In this document: piece by piece, positions 56,866-64,000 of the stretch | Layout: each line of letters begins with the position of its first letter | Numbering within the stretch: the first letter of the stretch is position 1 | Origin: Tanytarsus gracilentus | Lineage: Eukaryota; Arthropoda; Insecta; Diptera; Chironomidae | NCBI GenBank assembly: GCA_038502055.1 | Contig: JAXRKN010000044.1 | Coordinates: forward strand, 9,635,501-9,699,500 | Reading direction: 5' to 3' | DNA length: 64,000 bases | Notes under the pieces: model-generated | What the model saw: the letters and a program-made list of their open reading frames with translations, nothing else | Told to the model about the DNA's origin: nothing | The model's database searches: none | Position numbers and translations under genes: made by a program

Positions 56866-59800
56866 TTGAACTCTCGTTTATGACTGTCGCTCCAATTCTC
56901 TCTGCTTTTCACTTCAATATTTGAAAATGGCACTTTAATCGAAATGATGATCAATCACAGTTTTTTACCCGAAAAAAAATTAATGTTGAACACGGTTCTT
57001 GAATTTTGTTGTTGTTTCTTTGAAATCACTTAGTTGCAAACCGTGCAGTTATCGCGATTTTGACGGAAGCTTCTGTGAATATGACGAAGTGAAATTAATG
57101 ACTCACATCAATTAAAATTCTTTATGTCAATTGTGCATTTTAAGCATTAATTAATTAATATAATTTTCACACGTACACGTGAGTTATGTGCTCGCGAAAA
57201 ATAAAAAAGGGAACATTTTGTGTTACAAAAATTTAAAATATATAACTAATTCAAAGCGATTAAAAATCGATCAATATAGTGGTTTTATTTGGGATTTGAA
57301 CCCTACCATCCATCATTGATATTATCGCATAAGTTTCAAATCAGCAATCTCGTTAAAAATTAATTAAATGAATCATAAAACATAAGGTAAGGATTTAAGG
57401 AATTTTAAAAAATTTAATTAATTTTTTTCAATATCAAAATGTTTATTTTACAAAAAAATTTATTGCAACATTTTAAAATACAAATTTTACTTCTCAAAAT
57501 TTTTTCATCAAGTTTCGGTTTAAAAACTTTTTAACCCGTTTTATTGACACATTTACTCTTTTGTTAAATGCCATTTCTTAATTTGCATAAACGTTGTCAT
57601 AAGAAAAAGAGAAGAAGTTTTTATGATGTCTCGACTTTGGCACGCTTAATAAGTTCTCATGAGAGAATTCTCTTTAAAAAAACGTCATGACGTCAGAAGA
57701 ATTTTTAATATTATTCGTCTTGTCAAAGTTCATTGAAACCATTGAATTGGTCATTTTATTTTATTAAAAATCAATAATAAATTTTAAATAAATTCCTGAT
57801 TGGTAAAAATTGTGTTTTAGAGCAACAAACTTTAGAGAAATTCAATAAATATGTTTTCAAATATTTTCTAAATCTTATAAAAATGCGTAGCATTTATGAA
57901 GGAATTTTTTGTTATTTAAAATCATTTGAGTTAGGATCAAAGTTTAATTTTAATCAATTTAATTTTTTCAAAAACCCTTATCGATTTTAATCATTTTATT
58001 ACAGCTCTTTTTTACTTTTAACCAATTTTAGTTTTAAATATTTTGTGGCCTTGACTTTTGTCGACAATAAAAAACCTAATTTTGTTCGATTCTGGATTTT
58101 TGGTTGAAGCAAAATTTGTCGAAACTCTCGAACGTGATAATGACGTCGTGATTTTCTGGTTTGCTGGATGATTTAATTTAATTTGCGGTTTTTTAAGTTT
58201 TTTAGGTCTCACACTTTAATCATTTGCACAAAAACATACGTTAATTTTTTAATTCACAAATTTAAAAAAGTTCACATGACTCTCTTCAAAGTTTTATTTT
58301 ACATGTCAGCTACTCACATAAATTATATCTTTCAACCTCGTGTTCTTTTTTGTAAATATTTAAAGAGAGCGCAAAAAAATACCGTTTAACTACGCGATTT
58401 TCGATTCTCAACTGAGAAAAGTTCTTCACTCGACATTTATTTATTGTTCATCACATTTTCTCTCATCATCGCATGTGACCGATTAGAATCATGCAATAAA
58501 TTTTACATCATCGACAACAATGTCATCGTTTGTCAATGCGATTTTTAATTTTCACTGGGTTTTTAAGCAAAATTACGTAATTTCGGCTTTTTTTGATGAC
58601 ATTAAAGTTATTTAAATTTTTTTACGGAAAAACTACACGTCTGATAACAAAGCTCGCTGTTAGAGTTGTAAAACCAATTATGAGTACACGCGAATGTTGT
58701 TGCGGTCGCTCTCTGAATGAGAATGGAACTCTCGACTCAACAAAAATTCAATCGCTGAGCGAATGAGAAATGAAGAAACAAAATTGACTTTCTGCCTCGG
58801 TTATTTTCAGTAACATAAAGAATATAAAAGAGAGTGGCTGTGGGAGAGCAAAATTTCAGCAGAGAATTCTTATTTTAAGTTTAAGAGAAAAAGTGAGATA
58901 ATTATCACATGAGAGACTTTTCAACCAGACACATCAAGGTTAAGGTTAACGTTACCACTCAATTTTTGTGTATTTATTTGTTTTTACTCACTCGCGATCC
59001 TCAAACTTCTTCTTCTGTATCAAATGCCTCGATGACTTTGGAGTTTTTTTTAGCAAAACAATTTATTTTTTCGAACGTCAGTTGAGTTTTAATTGTGAAG
59101 GTAAAAATACTCACATAAAAAATTGCTCAGTAATTTAAAACTCCAAAAAAGTGATGACAGATTCTCACAATTATGCGTAATTAAATTTTATCTTTTTTCA
59201 AAAAACTCAGCGAGTAAATTTGCTTTTAATCCTCGTGTTATTACTTTCGCGCATGATTCACTTTTCGCTCGCCTCAAATCCCTCTCAAAATAACCTTTTT
59301 TCACAAAAATTCGATGCCGACTCCAATCAACAAACACAGGAATGACATTATAGACTCGCGCATTAGTCATGGCGTTGTTGATTGATAAGCGAGCATTTTA
59401 TGTGCACAAGACAGCGGCGATTATATTCGAAATGAGGTTTTTCTGAATAAGTGTAAACAACCTTTGATCCACTTTTCTGACATATGGCTTGATAATTTTT
59501 CTAGCTCGAGTCAGTGGTTTGAAAATGCCGTAAATTTTGCATGAATTATGATTTTAGTTTTAATGCGCGATAAGAAAATTTTATGGCAGACGTTATTAAG
59601 TTTTTATCAGTGTGATGATGATGGTGATCTTTTTTGTGGGTTTAGAGTCACAAGTGAGGGCATTTAAAAATTCAATTTTCTAATTTTTAAGTACTTAAAA
59701 AGTGTGTATTGAAAATTTAATTATTTTGCGCGGGAAAATTTTTCAATAACCTCACCTCTAATTCTTTCATATTTATCAATCAAAATTTGTTATCTTAATT

Positions 59801-59937
59801 AAACGCTTTGATAAATTGGCCATCAAAATAAATTTTTATCAATTAATTTAATTGTTTCTAATTCCAGATAAAATTCTTCATTTACTCACACCCTTTTACA
59901 TGCCAGTGATACCCTCATAGAAATTAAACTAAGCAAT
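56866..59937. other. 3.1-kb spacer, no gene supported
   Basis: AT-rich DNA between divergent genes. Small frames at 58018-58212 (minus, basic) and 59188-59370 (minus, 60 aa) were seen but have no recognisable motif. An acceptor-like ATTCCAG at about 59860-59866 suggests that the CD36-like gene has a non-coding upstream exon here. Confidence 0.6.
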
Positions 59938-61529
59938 ATGACGGTGAATTGTTGTAGTATGACAGCTCAAAAATATTGGCTCGTTACATCATGTACGGTC
60001 ACACTTCTTCTCGCGCTCATAATTGGCTTATTATGGCCAACAATATCGATCAGGTACTTATTGCGGCCTCAATTAGAGCTTAAAAATGGAAGCCTAAATT
60101 ATGACAATTGGAAAGAAACGCCAATTCCAATGTATCTTGAAATTTATTTCTGGAATTGGACAAATCCTGAAGATATACAAAATTATGCTCATGTGAAGCC
60201 GAAGTTTGAAGAAATGGGTCCTTATGTGTTTTTAGAAAAACATATCAGAACAAATGTGTCTTGGAGTAAAGATGAGACGACAGTGGACTTTTTTCAAAGA
60301 CGTGAATGGCATTTTCAACCAGAAATGTCCAAAGGAAAGTTGAGCGATGAAATAGTTAACATTAATCCAATTGCAGCTGTGAGTATTTATTTTAGAATTG
60401 TTTAAGGAATTTCCTTAAAACTAATGACTAATTCGCAAATTTTTGATGTAATTCATAGGCTTGCGGTTATACGTCACGATATCTTAGTAATATTCTCAAA
60501 TCTCTGATTAATCAAATGATGGGTTTGGGTCGTGGGCCATTGTTCATAAAACGAAATGTAGGAGAGCTTTTATTCGATGGATATGACGATCCACTTTTAA
60601 GGGTGCTAAAAGCTAACGGAAATCCAGCATTTCCAAAACCACCATTCGATAAAATGGGATGGTTTGTTGAGAGAAATAACTCGTATACATATGATGGAAA
60701 GTTTAGAATGTTCACAGGAGTTGATGATATTTTTAAGCTTGGAAATGTTCAACAATGGAATGGAAGACCAAGAACTGAAATGTACAGAGGAGATTGTGGC
60801 GCTGTTAGAGGAACAACCGGTGAGCTTTGGCCGCCAATTGAGGAGAATCAAAAACCAGATATTTCAATTTTTGTGCCCGACGTTTGTCGAACCATTGACC
60901 TAAAGTACACTGAAAAATATTCAAAGTTAGGCATTAATGGTTACAAGTGGACAGTCGATGACTCTGTTTTTGATAATGGTAAAAAATATCCTGACATGGG
61001 TTGTTATTGTAATGCGGCTCCCGAATCATGTCCTGACTTAGCATCTGGTGTTTTTAATGCCTCCGCATGCAAGTGGAGCTCACCGGCTTTCATCAGTTTT
61101 CCTCATTTTTATCTTGGTGATGAAATTTATAGGAAAGACATTGAAGGAATGAAACCGAACAAAACGAAGCATGAATTTTACATGGCACTGGAACCAAGAA
61201 CTGGAATTCCCTTATCGATAAGTGCTGCGCTACAAATTAATCTTCTCATTCGACCCTATCAAGGATTATCTGAATTCAAAGACATTCCAACGATGTTCGT
61301 GCCGATGCTGTGGTTCAAACAATGGGCTGAACTTACGCCAGATCTTGCGGATCAAGCTAGAATTGCTGTCAATCTACCATCGATTGGTGTTTGGCTAGCT
61401 TACAGTCTTCTTGGCGTCGGGATTTTAATTGCAGTTATCACAGCTTTATGTTTTGTATTTCGATTTAGACAAATTGAAGAAACCGACGGACAAGATCAAC
61501 CAATTGTTGATCGCGTGGATGAAGAATGA
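59938..61529 (+). CDS. CD36-family scavenger receptor (class B)
   Basis: Two-pass membrane receptor binding lipids, lipoproteins or pathogens; relatives include emp, croquemort and ninaD. Exons are 59938-60378 and 60459-61529, giving 503 aa, the usual family length. TM1 lies at about 15-37 and TM2 at about 458-481, with a short acidic cytoplasmic tail. The large extracellular loop has family marks: 'EIYFWNWTNPEDI', 'KFEEMGPYVFLEKH', 'ELLFDGYDDPLL', 'FRMFTGVDDI', 'VQQWNGRP', conserved Cys in 'GDCGAV', 'PDVCRTI' and 'MGCYC', and several NxT/S sites. It looks closest to the emp/SCRB group, but I do not commit to a subfamily. The start at 59938 was chosen as the first in-frame ATG after the acceptor. 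Confidence 0.92.
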
Positions 61530-63452
61530 AAACCTAAACATTTCAATTCCAGTAATCATGTGTGGGCATTTAAAGATTTAGAATTTCTGCAATCAATTTT
61601 ATTGTTTTTTTTGAAGTATCGAAATTAAAATTTTTAAATGCCTTTCTTGCAATATAAACATCACAACTTTATATACAATCAAGCTATTATAATTTTTAAA
61701 TCATGTGTGTGATAATTTTTTTATTTGTTAGTCTCCCGAGAATTAAGAATGACACCAAAAAAAAGTGCCAATGACTGTAATTATCAATTTTATTTAAAAA
61801 TCGTTTCTCAAGCTTATGGGAAATTTGGTTTAAAATCAAGGGAGTATAAATTTGACTTTTTGGTGTATGAAACTTTTTTGGTATTTTTGAAATTGATAAT
61901 TTTCTTGCCTGTAATTTTAAAATATTATGCAACCCTTTATTACAATGACATTTTTACACAATGTAATCAATTTTTAATGTATGTTAAAAATGTTAACAAA
62001 AATAAATATGATTTTTACCAAAAATTAAAATTTTTAATTTCTTTTGACTTTAAAGTTTCTTTCACTTATTTTTTTTAAGGGATTTAAAATTGATCGATAA
62101 ATGATTACGGATTCATGTGGGTCAGCCATATCACAGAATTTCTGTAAAATTCTGCATCCTAATTTTTAATAAAAATTATTTTATCACCAATAAAAGTGTT
62201 CCTAAAAACGTGAAACGTCAAAATCAAATTAACATGTTAATTTGTTGTCTTTTGAAGAAATCTTTCAAAATATACCCACTTACAAAAAAGTTTTTTCAGT
62301 CATTTATATTTTTAGAATTTGAGTACAAAATATTTTATTATTTTTCCTATAAAATTTTGAAATAAATTTTCTTAAACCTTCACAATATGTTTAAACAATC
62401 GAAGTAATTTTCACGAAAGCTCGCAACGTGATCAGATGATAATCATGCGGAAAATTGTTACGTATTCAAATTTCTTTGTTACTTAAACGTGAATCATTGT
62501 TGCATGATTAATCATTATGGACAAATTGCACAATCGGGGGAAATTGAGATCGATTTTTTTTTCATTGGAAACATCATAAGCATTCATATTTGTCGTGACT
62601 TAAAAAATTTTAGCACCTTAAAGATGTCCAATTTAACGAGAAGTGCGTCAGAAACGTTTTAACAAGAAATTAGGACAAAAAATTTCGTTCAACTTCCTCG
62701 GTGGGAATTTTCCATTTAATTTGAAAAAATTGTGAAATTTAATTAAGAAAATTTTTTTTTGTAATTTTATGTTTTTTTGATTTTCATTTACAGTGCTGAA
62801 GTTTTTAAATCTTTTTGAACTTTTACAAGCACAAGCAACAATTTAAAGCACTCGATCATCCTTTTAGTAATGAAAAGCTTAAAATCAATATCACTTCACT
62901 CACGTGTGCCCTTGAACCTCTTCAATACATTATTTAAAAATGACAATTTTTTGACGTAAATTTTTTTTGCTTACCTCTACAGTTATTATCGTCATCGTCA
63001 ATGGACAATTTTCTTCTTTCGTCAACATAAAAAAGATTTGTCGCCGCAATAATTTTTTGACCTTGCGTAACTAAAGGAAGAGCAGCATGTGAAAAGGAAA
63101 GCCATACGAACGAACTCAGGGGTGGTCTGAGGCTTTAATTGTTCCTGAAATTTTACCCAAATGTTTACATGAGGCTATGACGTAAAAATATTTTTATGCG
63201 TAATTTCGGCAAAGTGAATGACATCTTCACTCATAATCACATTAACTTGCCCCCCAATCTAATTTCTATTACACTTCTTTCACATTGTCAAAAGCAGAAT
63301 CGATCTGAATTGGTAATTGGATAAATGTGATTTATTATGTCGTTGTTGCTTGACCAATATATAAAATAAATTTCTTACCGAACATCTTCAGTCGATAATT
63401 GAACGTTGAAAGTGTAACAAAGCGAAGAGAAAAAAATCGTAAAGAAATAAAA
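61530..63452. other. 1.9-kb spacer, promoter of Arrestin-1 at its right end
   Basis: AT-rich DNA. The frame at 61725-62078 is rich in Phe/Lys/Asn/Ile and has no conserved motif, so I do not call it. TATA and initiator of the arrestin gene are at 63358-63393. Confidence 0.6.
63358..63393 (+). promoter_or_regulatory. TATA box and initiator of Arrestin-1
   Basis: TATATAAAA at 63358-63366 and initiator TCAGTC at 63388-63393 put the start site at about 63390, 32 bp after the first T of the TATA box and 63 bp before the ATG. Confidence 0.7.
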
Positions 63453-64000
63453 ATGGTTGTCAACTTTAAAGTGTATAAGAAGAGCTCACCAAACAACAAG
63501 GTTCACTTGTACATGGTGAGTTAATTGAGAATGAAAATGTGATTAATTAAAAAAAATGGCTTGATTAATTTTCGAGGAGAAATTGTGATAAAAATTGTGA
63601 ATATAAAAAAATTCAAAAGATTTTTTAAACTAAAAATTGTAAGAAAAACACTAAAAAGTTAAAGCTCAAAGAATTAAATAAATTCAATTAAAAAAGCTCA
63701 CTTAAAGCTTAAATTAATTTCAAAATTTCAATAAAAGATGTTAAATTCATAATTAAATTTCTTCTCTCCAGGGCAAGCGTGACTTTGTCGATCATATCAG
63801 TGCAGTTGAGCCTGTCGATGGAGTTGTCGTCTTAGATGAGGAATATGTCAATGAACGTCGTAAGATTTTCGGTCAGCTCATTTGTAGCTTCCGGTATGGT
63901 CGCGAGGAGGACGAAGTTATGGGATTAAATTTCCAAAAGGAACTTTTCCTTGCATCCGAGCAACTCTATCCGCCAAACTCAAAAACTGATCCACTAAAAT
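63453..64000 (+). CDS. Arr1: Arrestin-1 (visual arrestin), 5' part
   Basis: Binds phosphorylated, light-activated rhodopsin and ends signalling in photoreceptors. Exon 1 is 63453-63515 (21 codons) and exon 2 starts at 63772 and runs past the window edge. The first ~97 residues are visible: 'MVVNFKVYKKSSPNNKVHLY', 'MGKRDFVDHISAVEPVDG', 'SFRYGREEDEVMGLNFQKEL' and 'FLASEQLYPP'. The GKRDFVDH and GLNFQKEL segments match Drosophila Arr1 (phosrestin II) better than Arr2. The arrestin finger region ('GREEDEVMG') is intact. A strong TATA/initiator promoter precedes it. Confidence 0.93.

Noticed and set aside
58018..58212. Basic 64-codon frame on the minus strand
   Set aside because: No ATG start and no recognisable family; could be chance.
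59188..59370. 60-codon frame on the minus strand
   Set aside because: ATG to stop with fair codon use, but no motif, neighbour or splice context to support it.
61725..62078. 117-codon frame downstream of the CD36-like gene
   Set aside because: Composition is that of random AT-rich DNA (Phe, Lys, Tyr, Asn, Ile); no signal or domain.

Overview
The window looks like nuclear DNA of a dipteran insect. It is very AT-rich, and its genes are split by short GT-AG introns. The family set is dipteran: a Methuselah-like receptor, DM9 proteins, DUF1091 secreted proteins, an Arrestin-1 homologue and shuttle craft/NFX1. A nematoceran such as a non-biting midge would fit, but nothing here fixes the species. 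I joined exons by hand from open frame, splice consensus and phase. No transcript data were used.

Layout, left to right. 1-8.4 kb: an L1-ORF1/FP-like ORF and the 5' part of a Methuselah-like GPCR (minus strand, running off the left edge), with several fold-back repeats. 9.2-13.2 kb: three compact plus-strand housekeeping genes (DHX33 helicase, glutaredoxin, translin). 13.5-22.1 kb: two tandem nardilysin-type M16 metalloproteases of 977 aa each. The first carries a complete antisense sulfotransferase inside one intron, plus a broken second sulfotransferase and a retroposon flanked by a target duplication of about 40 bp. 22.2-26 kb: a SCHIP1-like gene and poor, homopolymer-rich sequence. 26.2-34.5 kb: an accessory cluster of small secreted or surface proteins, namely a 69-aa Cys-rich peptide, two DUF1091 proteins and five DM9 genes. 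Two of the DM9 genes are a fresh tandem duplication encoding type II membrane proteins with a Thr/Ser-rich stalk ahead of the DM9 pair. 34.5-42 kb: three SMYD4-like TPR/SET/MYND genes, two of them head to head and sharing a near-identical tract of about 436 bp. 42.1-52.9 kb: phosphoglycerate kinase, REPS1-like endocytic adaptor, shuttle craft/NFX1 and cytochrome c. 55.4-64 kb: an organic solute transporter alpha-like protein, a CD36-family receptor and the 5' end of Arrestin-1.

The housekeeping genes are single copy and well conserved. The accessory blocks (nardilysin/sulfotransferase, DM9/DUF1091, SMYD4) show local duplication, nesting, conversion and retroposon insertion. The best candidate for something undescribed is the membrane-anchored mucin-stalk DM9 pair at 30.6-33.4 kb. 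It looks like a putative surface lectin or recognition receptor, and intron retention would give a version without the lectin.
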